A stretch of DNA of 8,165 nt. Origin: Candidatus Kaiserbacteria bacterium (GTDB lineage Bacteria; Patescibacteriota; Minisyncoccia; Phycocordibacterales; UBA2100). This document shows positions 1 to 6,049 of this stretch, one piece after another (position 1 is the first letter of the stretch; the number at the start of each line of letters is the position of its first letter). The notes under the pieces were generated by a model. It was not told where the DNA came from and ran no database searches. It was given only the letters and a program-made list of their open reading frames with translations. The stretch spans positions 1,656-9,820 of the forward strand of contig DPYD01000076.1 of assembly GCA_003545515.1 (NCBI GenBank), written 5' to 3'. The translations under genes were made by a program, and so were the position numbers.

Positions 1-19
1 TAGTAAAGTATTGCTACTT

Positions 20-113
20 CGGGAAGAGATTCCCGATGACAATGCGGCTTATAACGGTGGAGTCTAATTTGCTCCCGTTCCGAGAAGAACATATACACAG
101 GTCCGTGTATGTG
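20..113 (+). other. Cluster of intron hairpins upstream of the endonuclease ORF
   Basis: Three hairpins lie in a row. CGGGAA 20-25 pairs with TTCCCG 30-35 around a GAGA (GNRA) tetraloop. AACG 53-56 with CGTT 76-79 and GGAG 59-62 with CTCC 72-75 form a stem with a small bulge. CATATACAC 90-98 pairs with GTGTATGTG 105-113 with a single G-U pair. The sequence GCGGC at 44-48, between the first two, can pair with GCCGC at 795-799. The order and the GNRA loop fit P2, P3 5' strand, P4-P5 and P6 of a group I intron, but these labels are inferred from position and not from a covariance model. Confidence 0.5.
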
Positions 114-151
114 GGACTCGCTTGAGGACCGGAAAGTGATATGATAATACC

Positions 152-631
152 GTGGGAAGTCGACTTGAAACCGATTCAGCATACATCGCAGGGTTTCTTG
201 ATGGCGATGGCAGTCTAATGTTGCAAGTGAAGCTACGCTCCGACACAAAACGAGGAGCGCGATTCATGGCAACGATTTGCCTTTATCAAGATACCCGGCA
301 TGAAAAACCTCTCCACTGGATACGTAAACGATTGGGTATCGGATATATATCGCGCAGAAATGACGGGATAACCGAGCTTAGAATCAACGGTTTTGAACAA
401 GTGAGAGTTATTCTCACGAAACTCAGGCCGTTTATAAGATTCAAAGCGAAGCAGGCACGAGCATTGACAGATGCTTGTACCTTGCTTGAAAAAAAGCCCT
501 TAGACATTCTATCCAGAAGTGAACTGCAGCGGCTAGTGAATCTCACGTTCGTTATACGAACCGAGAATTATAAAAGCCGAAGCAAACTCACTCGAGAGGA
601 GTTGAATCGAAGATTGAGTTTGACCCCGTAA
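152..631 (+). CDS. LAGLIDADG homing endonuclease, I-CreI-like, single motif
   Basis: Intron-encoded DNA endonuclease expected to act as a homodimer and cut the intronless 23S allele, so that repair copies the intron in. The 159-residue length is close to I-CreI (163 aa). The motif YIAGFLDGDGSL spans residues 11-22, with D19 at the metal-binding position (I-CreI D20). Q46 lines up with I-CreI Q47, LGIGYI (61-66) with its IGVGYV segment, and PFIRFKAKQA (93-102) with PFLKLKQKQA, which preserves the catalytic lysine K98. The C-terminal half is basic, as expected for DNA binding. The start is GTG at 152: a TGA at 137-139 closes the frame upstream, and the next ATG (218) would delete the catalytic motif. 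No ribosome binding site is visible. A weak TATGAT lies 6 nt before the GTG and might allow separate transcription. No frameshift is seen, so it is probably functional or recently so. A maturase side role is possible. Confidence 0.93.
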   Translation: MGSRLETDSAYIAGFLDGDGSLMLQVKLRSDTKRGARFMATICLYQDTRHEKPLHWIRKRLGIGYISRRNDGITELRINGFEQVRVILTKLRPFIRFKAKQARALTDACTLLEKKPLDILSRSELQRLVNLTFVIRTENYKSRSKLTREELNRRLSLTP

Positions 632-670
632 CGACTGAGCATTCTATGCTCGACTCATACGTAGAGGAAT

Positions 671-774
671 CCAGCCCCAGTTTTGTAGCGCACGCAATAG
701 TGTGACTACATTAAACTGGAGTTTTGACCGGACGCTCCGATTACTTTCGGACTCCGTAACAAAACTGGAGCTGG
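671..774. repeat. Imperfect palindromic element, copy 1 (inside the intron)
   Basis: The 15-nt arms CCAGCCCCAGTTTTG (671-685) and CAAAACTGGAGCTGG (760-774) pair with one C-A mismatch. The same arms, with the same mismatch, bound the element at 6992-7091. Inside, the left arm can also pair with 708-721 (ACATTAAACTGG region), giving an alternative hairpin 677-721, and TCCGA 736-740 pairs with TCGGA 747-751. The element covers the likely P7 5' strand (GACTA 704-708), so it is either part of the intron fold (P7.1/P7.2 position) or a mobile repeat absorbed into it. No target-site duplication is visible (flanks GAAT and ACTG). The rest of the gene-free stretch 632-979 is described in the neighbouring entries; directly after the ORF there is a small hairpin, GAGCAT 637-642 with ATGCTC 646-651. 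Confidence 0.7.
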
Positions 775-803
775 ACTGCTCATATGGGTAACATGCCGCC
801 AAG

Positions 804-880
804 ACTGGAGAACTGGAGACTGGAAAACGCGGGACTGGAAAATCCTTTCAGGTTCCAGCTTCCAGAATCTAGCCATCCAG
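804..880 (+). repeat. CTGGA-repeat stem, probable intron P8 region
   Basis: ACTGGAG/A recurs at 804, 812, 819 and 834, and reverse copies (TTCCAG, TCCAG) lie at 853-865 and 876-880. The repeats pair with each other: CTGGAGACTGGAA (813-825) with TTCCAGCTTCCAG (853-865), 11 of 13 positions, and CTGGA 805-809 with TCCAG 876-880. This closes a long irregular hairpin between the possible P3 3' strand and the P7 3' strand, the place of P8. The repeat unit resembles the arm of the palindrome at 671-774 (CTGGAGCTGGACTG), which hints at growth of the stem by slippage or duplication. Confidence 0.55.
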
Positions 881-885
881 AGTTG

Positions 886-916
886 AAGATATAGTCTGTG
901 CTCCGAGAAATCGGGG
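886..916 (+). other. Group I intron P7 3' strand (S element) and P9 hairpin
   Basis: AAGATATAGTC (886-896) is the conserved S element of group I introns. TAGTC (892-896) pairs with GACTA (704-708) to form P7, and G704-C896 would be the guanosine-binding pair by analogy with Tetrahymena G264-C311. Directly downstream CTCCGA 901-906 and TCGGGG 911-916 form a 6-bp stem with one T-G pair, capped by GAAA, which is a standard P9. This is the strongest evidence that the sequence is a group I ribozyme and not a spacer or an archaeal-type bulge-helix-bulge intron. Confidence 0.8.
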
Positions 917-924
917 GTATTGTT

Positions 925-965
925 TCCGCGTAGGTCTGCGTGAAGTCTGCGTAGATCTGCGTTTG
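925..965 (+). repeat. Four direct repeats of TCYGCGT
   Basis: TCCGCGT at 925 and TCTGCGT at 935, 946 and 956 are spaced 10, 11 and 10 nt apart, with variable 3-4 nt linkers (AGG, GAAG, AGA). The array lies between P9 and the 3' splice site, so it would form a single-stranded or weakly structured tail of the intron. It is not needed by the standard group I fold and may be a dispersed genomic repeat that entered the intron. Confidence 0.75.
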
Positions 966-979
966 TGAAGCAAAAAACG

Positions 980-1209
<230 letters not shown>

Positions 1210-1358
1210 AGGAATTGTGAGAGTCGCGTGAGCCCTTCGAAGCTTCGACTATGTCGGAGCGGAGTAGGGTGACTTTCTTAAGATTTTTGTGTCACTCTTT
1301 TCAAATTTGACGAACAGAACGCAGTGTTTGTTGTGTCTGCGTATGCAGTACAACAAGA
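1210..1358 (+). other. 23S-5S spacer with processing-type hairpins, no tRNA
   Basis: No coding sequence and no tRNA are visible. Three foldable parts stand out. ACTCTC 1201-1206 pairs with GAGAGT 1219-1224 at the 23S 3' end. An 8-bp stem, 1266-1273 with 1291-1298, has a 17-nt AT-rich loop. TTGTTGT 1328-1334 with ACAACAA 1350-1356 plus CTGC 1337-1340 with GCAG 1345-1348 forms a hairpin with a GTAT loop just before the 5S gene. These are likely RNase processing sites in the rRNA precursor. The second is followed by only four T residues and lies inside the operon, so I do not call it a terminator. Confidence 0.5.
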
Positions 1359-1368
1359 TTGAGCGTTC

Positions 1369-1480
1369 TGTGCTGGTGCTTCGGCGGTGGGGTCACACCC
1401 GTTCTCATTCCGAACACGGAAGTTAAGCCCACCTGCGCCGATGGTAGTCGCAAGGCGAGAGTAGGTCGGCGCCAGCACAG
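1369..1480 (+). rRNA. rrf: 5S ribosomal RNA
   Basis: About 112 nt, slightly shorter than the usual 115-120. Conserved blocks are GGCGGTGG near 1383-1390, CATTCCGAACACGGAAGTTAAG (1406-1427) with the loop B/C core, CGCCGATGGTAGT near 1436-1448 and GCGAGAGTAGG at 1455-1465. Helix I is formed by 1369-1378 and 1470-1479. The pairing continues outward without a break to 1359 and 1489, giving a helix of about 20 bp, so the exact mature ends cannot be set from pairing alone. It is cotranscribed with 23S. Confidence 0.95.
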
Positions 1481-1490
1481 AATGCTCAAA

Positions 1491-1525
1491 AGAAACACTC
1501 CGCACCAAAGATGCGGGGTGTTTCT
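1491..1525 (+). terminator. Terminator hairpin of the rRNA operon
   Basis: AGAAACACTCCGCA (1491-1504) pairs with TGCGGGGTGTTTCT (1512-1525): 14 bp, one T-G pair, 7-nt loop. It starts right after the extended 5S helix. A U-run after the stem is weak (TTTCT is inside the stem), so it may act as a terminator helped by other factors, or as an RNA-end protector. Its position at the end of the rRNA operon supports termination. Confidence 0.75.
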
Positions 1526-1533
1526 GTATGTCG

Positions 1534-1585
1534 TATAATCAGATACGTCTCATATGACTACCACCTGCAAGCTGTTACCTATAAG
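1534..1585 (+). promoter_or_regulatory. Candidate promoter region of the membrane protein-rodA unit
   Basis: Two -10 candidates follow the rRNA terminator. TATAAT (1534-1539) is a perfect match but has no clear -35 at 16-18 nt and would leave a leader of about 48 nt. TATAAG (1580-1585) ends exactly 8 nt before the ATG at 1594, which would give a leaderless transcript, in line with the spacing before secD (7950-7955) and before the glycosyltransferase. Which one is used cannot be decided from sequence. Confidence 0.4.
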
Positions 1586-1593
1586 CTCCTAAT

Positions 1594-2361
1594 ATGTCCT
1601 GGGCATCAAAGAGGAGAGGGATGTATCTTGGTGCGATTTTTCTATTTTTTGCAGTAATTTTTGGAACTCCGCTCGCACTATGGCTCTATGAGCCGCCCTC
1701 TTGTTTTGACGGCAAAAGGAACCAAAAAGAAACGGCGATTGATAAAGGTGGCCCGTGCCAGCTTCTTGACGAACGTTATCTTACGCCGCATGCGATCTTG
1801 TGGTCGCGTAGTTTTCAGGTGCGAGGAGGGGAGCGTGGAGCAGTCGCCTACATTGAGAATCCCAACAGCGAAGCGGGAGTTCAGAAAGTGGCATACCGTT
1901 TCAGGATTTACGACGAACGCAACATCCTCGTCGCTGTACGCGAGGGAACAACTTTTATAATGCCTGGCGGCCTGACACCCGTTTTCGAGGGTGCGATTGA
2001 TACAGGAAATCGTACAGTAGCTCGCACATATTTTGAGTTTACGGATACTCTTGTTTGGAAGCATATGAAAGATGCGACAGAAGCACTCACTGTCAAAGAC
2101 AAACAAATATACGACACGACCACATCACCGCGTCTCTCCGCGGTTATAAAGAACGAATCTGTTGCAGAAATAACGAACACTTCCTTCGTCGCGGTTGTAT
2201 TTGATACGGCGGGGAACGCTTTTGCCGCTTCCGAGACACTTCTTCCGCGCATCGCGGCAGGTGCGGAACGTGATATCGTGTTCACATGGCCTGAGCACTT
2301 TCGTTTTACGGTTGGTCGCATTGATATACTACCTCTTTTACCACCCGCTTTCTTCCGCTGA
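1594..2361 (+). CDS. Unknown single-pass membrane protein with two Ig-like beta domains
   Basis: Function not recognised. 255 residues: a basic N-terminus (SKRR), one membrane helix at about 10-31, and then an extracellular part. Residues 37-55 read CFDGKRNQKETAIDKGGPC, a form of the short Cys motif CxDGxxNxxExxxDCGGxC found in secreted and surface proteins of several groups; here the inner Cys is Lys51, leaving C37 and C55. Two beta-rich segments follow, about 65-150 (YRFRIYDERNILVA) and 178-245 (FVAVVFDTAGNAFAASETLL). They resemble FxLYD-type or other Ig-fold domains with the pattern of alternating hydrophobics, a YD/FD turn and a late Pro/Gly-rich loop. The gene sits 15 nt ahead of rodA, so a role at the cell envelope is plausible but inferred. 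The start at 1594 is preferred because of the -10 hexamer 8 nt upstream; 1621 (Met10) is an alternative. Confidence 0.85.
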   Translation: MSWASKRRGMYLGAIFLFFAVIFGTPLALWLYEPPSCFDGKRNQKETAIDKGGPCQLLDERYLTPHAILWSRSFQVRGGERGAVAYIENPNSEAGVQKVAYRFRIYDERNILVAVREGTTFIMPGGLTPVFEGAIDTGNRTVARTYFEFTDTLVWKHMKDATEALTVKDKQIYDTTTSPRLSAVIKNESVAEITNTSFVAVVFDTAGNAFAASETLLPRIAAGAERDIVFTWPEHFRFTVGRIDILPLLPPAFFR

Positions 2362-2376
2362 GAACGATCGATCACC

Positions 2377-3531
2377 ATGATTTCCAGATTGCAGTCTGTT
2401 ACAGACGGGAAACTCCGCGTATTTTCGCATATTGACTGGTATTTATTATCGGCCGCGGTCACAATAGCGCTACTTGGGCTCGTGACCATGCATTCTTTTT
2501 CCGGGCAGAATGCCTTTTTCGAACGGCAGGTTGTTTGGATAGGAATTGCCGTTCTCGTATTCTTTGCCACTAGTATTCCGGAATATCGTTTTCTTCAACG
2601 CACGCCCGTTGTCGTCGCTCTCTACATAGGAGTGATTTTTTTTCTCGGCCTCGTATTCTTTTTTGGCACCATTGTCAAAGGCGCACAGACCAGACTCGAC
2701 CTCGGATTGTTCGCGTTTCAGCCGTCTGACCCTGCAAAACTCATTCTCGTCGCTCTTCTTTCCAAGTATTTCGCCCGGAGGCACATAGAGATAGCACATA
2801 TACGCCACATTCTCATTTCCGGCTCCTATGCTTTTTTGTTGTCACTATTGGTATTTTTCCAACCGGACTTAGGAAGCGCCATAATCATCGCTTCTATCTG
2901 GATGGGCGTGGTTTTGGTCGCAGGTATCTCATGGAAACACCTCGCTACGCTCCTTGTTATTGCTATGCTTGTCTCCGGCGGTCTGTGGCAGTATGGTCTG
3001 CAACCCTATCAAAAATCTCGCGTTCTGACCTTCCTGCATCCTCTGACAGACATTCAAGGGGCGGGATATAACGCATATCAATCGATGATTGCCGTCGGAA
3101 GCGGGGAGATACTCGGCAAGGGGGTCGGGTATGGAACGCAGTCTAAGCTCCGATTCCTACCCGAATATGAGACGGATTTCATATTCGCGGCATATGCTGA
3201 AGAGTGGGGATTTATCGGTGTCCTGCTTCTCTTCGGGTTATTCGGCATCGTGTTCATGCGAGTACTTGGATTTGCCCTGCGTGCTAAGGATAACTTCGAC
3301 TCACTCTTTGCGGCGGGGATAGCGATCTACTTTCTGGCACAATTCATTGTTCATGTGGGGATGAACGTAGCACTCTTGCCCATCACGGGAACCACCATAC
3401 CCTTTATGAGCTACGGCGGCTCGCATCTCATTACGGAATTTGCCGCACTCGGCATTCTTATGGGGATGCGACGGCGCGCTAGGCCGATGCCCTCGGCGCG
3501 TGATGAGACGGAACTCGTAGGGGCAGTTTAG
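2377..3531 (+). CDS. rodA: SEDS-family peptidoglycan polymerase, RodA type
   Basis: Membrane glycosyltransferase that polymerises lipid II into glycan strands for side-wall growth, normally together with a class B penicillin-binding protein. 384 residues, normal for RodA, with about ten hydrophobic helices. Family motifs in order: QPSDPAKL 115-122, QPDLGS 162-167, GYNAYQSMIAVGSGEILGKG 230-249, then GTQSKLRFLPEYETDFIF 253-270 with D267 at the catalytic Asp of the large extracellular loop, and LPITGTTIPFMSYGGS 334-349, the SEDS signature. The GTQ...FLPE form favours RodA over FtsW. The start codon lies 15 nt after the previous stop with no Shine-Dalgarno sequence, so it is probably cotranscribed. 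No pbp2 gene is next to it in the window. The TAG at 3529-3531 overlaps the stop of the converging glycosyltransferase by 3 nt (genes overlap by 4 nt), which leaves no room for a terminator between them. Confidence 0.93.
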   Translation: MISRLQSVTDGKLRVFSHIDWYLLSAAVTIALLGLVTMHSFSGQNAFFERQVVWIGIAVLVFFATSIPEYRFLQRTPVVVALYIGVIFFLGLVFFFGTIVKGAQTRLDLGLFAFQPSDPAKLILVALLSKYFARRHIEIAHIRHILISGSYAFLLSLLVFFQPDLGSAIIIASIWMGVVLVAGISWKHLATLLVIAMLVSGGLWQYGLQPYQKSRVLTFLHPLTDIQGAGYNAYQSMIAVGSGEILGKGVGYGTQSKLRFLPEYETDFIFAAYAEEWGFIGVLLLFGLFGIVFMRVLGFALRAKDNFDSLFAAGIAIYFLAQFIVHVGMNVALLPITGTTIPFMSYGGSHLITEFAALGILMGMRRRARPMPSARDETELVGAV

Positions 3532-4670
3532 ACGTACCGTGCCATTGTAGAATCAAACATGTGTTGAAATAAGCGCGTCCCAAGTGATACTTGAGACGGA
3601 GTCTTTCGTGAAATTCTCTCGACAGCACTAGCGAGTGCATCCCCTGACTTGGATGGGACGATCAATATGTTCGGAATACTCGACGCTTCGGACCTCACCG
3701 CTTCGGTTGCAACTATCGGCAATCCTGCCGCGGCCGCTTCTAGAAGGACATACGGCATACCCTCCTTTATAGAAGGCAATATAAATATGTCGAATGCGGG
3801 AAGGTATCGAGAAGCCTCGGTAGAAAGGTTTTCCGGCGGCTTATTTGATGCAATGCTCTCAAATGATATTGATTGGGAAACGCCCAGCTCTTTCGCATAA
3901 TTCGGCAGAGAAGAATACTCCTCACCATCCCCAATGATCGAATACGTGTATTTTTGAGGCGTACGTTCCTCTAGCTCTTTCATCATCTCGATTCCATATC
4001 TCAATCCTTTATTTGGTGTTAGTTCCGCGATTGTGACTAAACGAACGGAATTAAGGAATAAATCCGTGCTCTCAAACATTGATTCCTCCGCTCGCGCCCT
4101 TGTGTACATTTCGAGCGATTTGAACGCAAGGGGAATGTAGTCAATCTTTTTTCGGACAAACCACATGCGCTTTCCTCGGAGTTCGTCAGATTTTGAGACA
4201 ACAATTACCGTGTGACTAAGGAGTGCTGTAAACCAGCTAATCAGATATAATCCGAATCGTAGCAACGCGTTCCTGTCTTCTTTGAATGGCCAGCCATGGA
4301 CGGTGAAGATGATGCTCCGGACGCCCGTAAAACGTGCGGCGAGAGCGCCAAGAGCGGCAGCCTTCGAGCTGTTCAAATGGACAATGTCCGGATGTATTTC
4401 CTTAATATACAGATATATTTCTAGAAAACTCTTTATGTCAGGAATTACGGCAATGTCTCTATCGAGAGAGGGGAATTGGTGAATCGTTATACCTTCGTAA
4501 GAAAGGTTTTCCGCCAGCTTTCCATGCGTCCCATATGCGACGATTATCCTGAATCTCTCTTTTGGTAAACTAGTTGCAAGATCATTAACATATTTTTGCG
4601 CCCCACCCCATGTGGCCTTAGTTATTAGATACAATATTTTTTTCTTTTCCATAGTTGTGTCATGTCTCAT
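3528..4670 (-). CDS. GT4-family glycosyltransferase
   Basis: Retaining GT-B glycosyltransferase that moves a sugar from a nucleotide donor to a growing, probably lipid-linked, glycan at the inner face of the membrane. 380 residues, normal length. N-terminal Rossmann domain: Gly-rich loop WGGAQKYV 21-28, HLNSSK 98-103 and VHGWPF 124-129. C-terminal donor domain: TPNKGL 218-223 with K221, IIGDGE 245-250, and the EX7E motif with E303 and E311 in EGMPYVLLEAAAAGLPIVAT. No membrane helix is strong, though 138-158 is hydrophobic. The start at 4670 (MRHDTTMEKKK) is chosen because a -10-like TAGTAT lies 8 nt before it; Met7 (4652) is the alternative and begins closer to the fold. It is divergent from the sugar phosphotransferase and convergent with rodA, so it is its own transcription unit. 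Sugar specificity cannot be read from sequence. Confidence 0.92.
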   Translation of the reverse strand: MRHDTTMEKKKILYLITKATWGGAQKYVNDLATSLPKERFRIIVAYGTHGKLAENLSYEGITIHQFPSLDRDIAVIPDIKSFLEIYLYIKEIHPDIVHLNSSKAAALGALAARFTGVRSIIFTVHGWPFKEDRNALLRFGLYLISWFTALLSHTVIVVSKSDELRGKRMWFVRKKIDYIPLAFKSLEMYTRARAEESMFESTDLFLNSVRLVTIAELTPNKGLRYGIEMMKELEERTPQKYTYSIIGDGEEYSSLPNYAKELGVSQSISFESIASNKPPENLSTEASRYLPAFDIFILPSIKEGMPYVLLEAAAAGLPIVATEAVRSEASSIPNILIVPSKSGDALASAVERISRKTPSQVSLGTRLFQHMFDSTMARYV

Positions 4671-4690
4671 TTAGTGTCATACTAGCAGGT
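4655..4690. promoter_or_regulatory. Overlapping divergent promoters between glycosyltransferase and sugar phosphotransferase
   Basis: Rightward: TTGTGT (4655-4660), 17-nt spacer, CATACT (4678-4683), then 7 nt to the ATG at 4691. Leftward, read on the minus strand: TTGGGA, 16-nt spacer, TAGTAT (4679-4684 on plus), 8 nt to the ATG at 4670. The two -10 hexamers share five bases, so polymerase could hardly sit in both directions at once. Each hexamer matches the consensus at only four of six positions, so this is suggestive only. Confidence 0.38.
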
Positions 4691-6046
4691 ATGACGCTGG
4701 TCCCAAAGCGGGAGTACGTCCTACTCCTTTTGGGGGATGCGATGGTGTTTACTATCGCTCTTTGGATGACGCTTGCGCTTCGTTATCTGGAAATCCCGAG
4801 CTGGGATCTTTTCTTCAAACACCTTGGACCATTCTCGATTCTTTTTGCTCTCTGGCTTGTCATCTTTTTTCTTGCTGGTCTTTACGGAAAACACACGCGC
4901 ATTTTTCGTAGCCATCTTTCCGCGAATATTCTCTCAACGCAAATCATCAACATGATGTTTGCTGCGGTTTTCTTTTTTCTTGTGCCGACATTCGGGCTTG
5001 CGCCGAAAACGATTTTAGTCTTATACCTCTTCATTTCATTCGCACTTATCTATGTCTGGCGCGTTTCTCTTTTTCCACGCATGCGCTTTCCGCGCAAGCT
5101 TAAAGGTGTTTTGATTGCTTCTGGGCCTGATGCACAAGCGCTCGCGGAAGAGGTGGCGAGTGATGCGCTTTGCCCATTCTCTTTTGTACAGGTCGTTGAC
5201 TCTAGGAAATCACCTTCATACGAAGTCATTCAACATGCATGTCGTATTATAGAAGAAGACAGCATGACATTTCTTGTTGGCGATTTCTCTGACAAAGCAT
5301 TCATATCCGCGCGCCCGATCATCTATAATGCCGCGTTCAACAAGAAACAATTCGCGGTCGTTGACATAGTCGAGTTGTACCAAGAAGTGTTCGACCGTGT
5401 TCCATTGTCTCTTGTACAGTACGAATGGATTCTTGCGAGCGTTACGGCAACACCGCTCTACGACATCATGAAGCGCATACTTGATATTCTCGGGGCGCTC
5501 TCCATCGGCCTTATCACACTTCCGATCTACCCTTTCATTATGCTTGCGATAAAGTTTGACGATGGCGGCTCTATCTTTATCACACAGGAGCGTATAGGAA
5601 AGTATGAAAAACCATTTCGTGTTTTAAAGTTCAGAACAATGACGGGAAACGATCAGGGTGACTATGGCGTGGGCGGCAAGACGAAGCTGTCGGTGACTCG
5701 TGTGGGAAAATGGCTACGAGTTTCTCGTATAGATGAATTGCCCCAGTTATGGAATGTCCTCAAAGGGGAACTCTCGCTTGTGGGTCCACGCCCGGAATTG
5801 CCTTCTTTGGCAAGAGAGTATAGTGCACGTATTCCGTACTACAATGCTCGACATCTCGTAGCGCCAGGACTTACCGGTTGGGCGCAGATCAAACACGACA
5901 AAGATCCGCATCATGGCGCAAATACCGTTGAGACTAAGACGAAACTCTCGTATGATCTCTACTATCTGAAACGCCGCTCGCTTTTTCTTGATTTATTTAT
6001 TATCCTTCAAACTATTCGTATTGTGCTTAGCGCACGCGGAACTTAA
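4691..6046 (+). CDS. Polyprenyl-phosphate sugar-1-phosphate transferase (WcaJ/WbaP type)
   Basis: Starts a glycan by moving a sugar-1-phosphate from a UDP-sugar onto undecaprenyl phosphate in the cytoplasmic membrane. 451 residues from the ATG at 4691. N-terminal membrane helices lie at about 10-30, 47-65, 84-100 and 106-122, then a Rossmann-like linker (about 138-225), a re-entrant hydrophobic helix at about 265-287, and the catalytic domain. Catalytic motifs: KFRTM 313-317, RIDELPQLWNVLKGELSLVG 346-365 with the D348-E349 pair, GPRPE 365-369 and PGLTGWAQI 392-400. This is the long form, with the extra N-terminal domain. An upstream in-frame TTG at 4655 would add 12 residues, but it would overlap the promoter and the neighbouring gene and is less likely. 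No Shine-Dalgarno is present (AGG is only 2 nt from the ATG). The epimerase follows after 3 nt. The first sugar could be Glc, Gal, GlcNAc or another; it cannot be told here. Confidence 0.94.
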   Translation: MTLVPKREYVLLLLGDAMVFTIALWMTLALRYLEIPSWDLFFKHLGPFSILFALWLVIFFLAGLYGKHTRIFRSHLSANILSTQIINMMFAAVFFFLVPTFGLAPKTILVLYLFISFALIYVWRVSLFPRMRFPRKLKGVLIASGPDAQALAEEVASDALCPFSFVQVVDSRKSPSYEVIQHACRIIEEDSMTFLVGDFSDKAFISARPIIYNAAFNKKQFAVVDIVELYQEVFDRVPLSLVQYEWILASVTATPLYDIMKRILDILGALSIGLITLPIYPFIMLAIKFDDGGSIFITQERIGKYEKPFRVLKFRTMTGNDQGDYGVGGKTKLSVTRVGKWLRVSRIDELPQLWNVLKGELSLVGPRPELPSLAREYSARIPYYNARHLVAPGLTGWAQIKHDKDPHHGANTVETKTKLSYDLYYLKRRSLFLDLFIILQTIRIVLSARGT

Positions 6047-6049
6047 TGC

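Larger units (their letters stand above)
1..979 (+). ncRNA. Group I intron in 23S rRNA (3' part; 5' end outside window)
   Basis: Self-splicing intron RNA interrupting the 23S rRNA gene. Direct signs are the S-element sequence AAGATATAGTC at 886-896, a typical P7 3' strand; a GAAA-capped P9-like hairpin directly after it (901-916); and a last base G979 followed by exact 23S sequence. Other plausible parts are a 6-bp hairpin with a GAGA loop at 20-35 (P2-like), a bulged hairpin at 53-79 (P4/P5 region), a 9-bp hairpin at 90-98/105-113 (P6 region), GCGGC 44-48 with GCCGC 795-799 as a possible P3, and GACTA 704-708 with TAGTC 892-896 as P7. The long P7-to-P3 interval would suit a subgroup IA layout with P7.1/P7.2. 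This fold was worked out by eye: P7 and P9 are convincing, P3-P6 are tentative. The 5' exon is not in the window, so the total length is unknown. The endonuclease ORF lies between the P6 region and P7. Confidence 0.82.

Noticed and set aside
1..19. 5' exon of 23S at the window start
   Set aside because: The first bases do not match any conserved 23S segment upstream of the sarcin-ricin loop; they appear to be intron.
671..774. Palindrome as an integron attC site
   Set aside because: The ends lack the RYYYAAC / GTTRRRY boxes, and no integrase or cassette order is present.
925..965. TCYGCGT repeats as a CRISPR array
   Set aside because: Units are 7 nt with 3-4 nt linkers, far too short for repeats and spacers.
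1266..1300. Hairpin with a T-rich tail in the 23S-5S spacer as a terminator
   Set aside because: The tail is only TTTT then CAAA, the loop is long, and 5S must be transcribed past it; a processing stem is more likely.
1554..1592. Short ORF (ATG 1554, 12 codons, MTTTCKLLPISS) ending 1 nt before the membrane-protein start
   Set aside because: Too short to support, has no ribosome binding site, and the better-placed -10 at 1580-1585 would exclude it from the mRNA.
1908..2570. Long minus-strand open frame (220 codons) opposite the membrane protein and rodA start
   Set aside because: Both plus-strand genes have clear protein features (membrane helices, RodA motifs); the antisense translation is Arg/Ser-rich with no domain.
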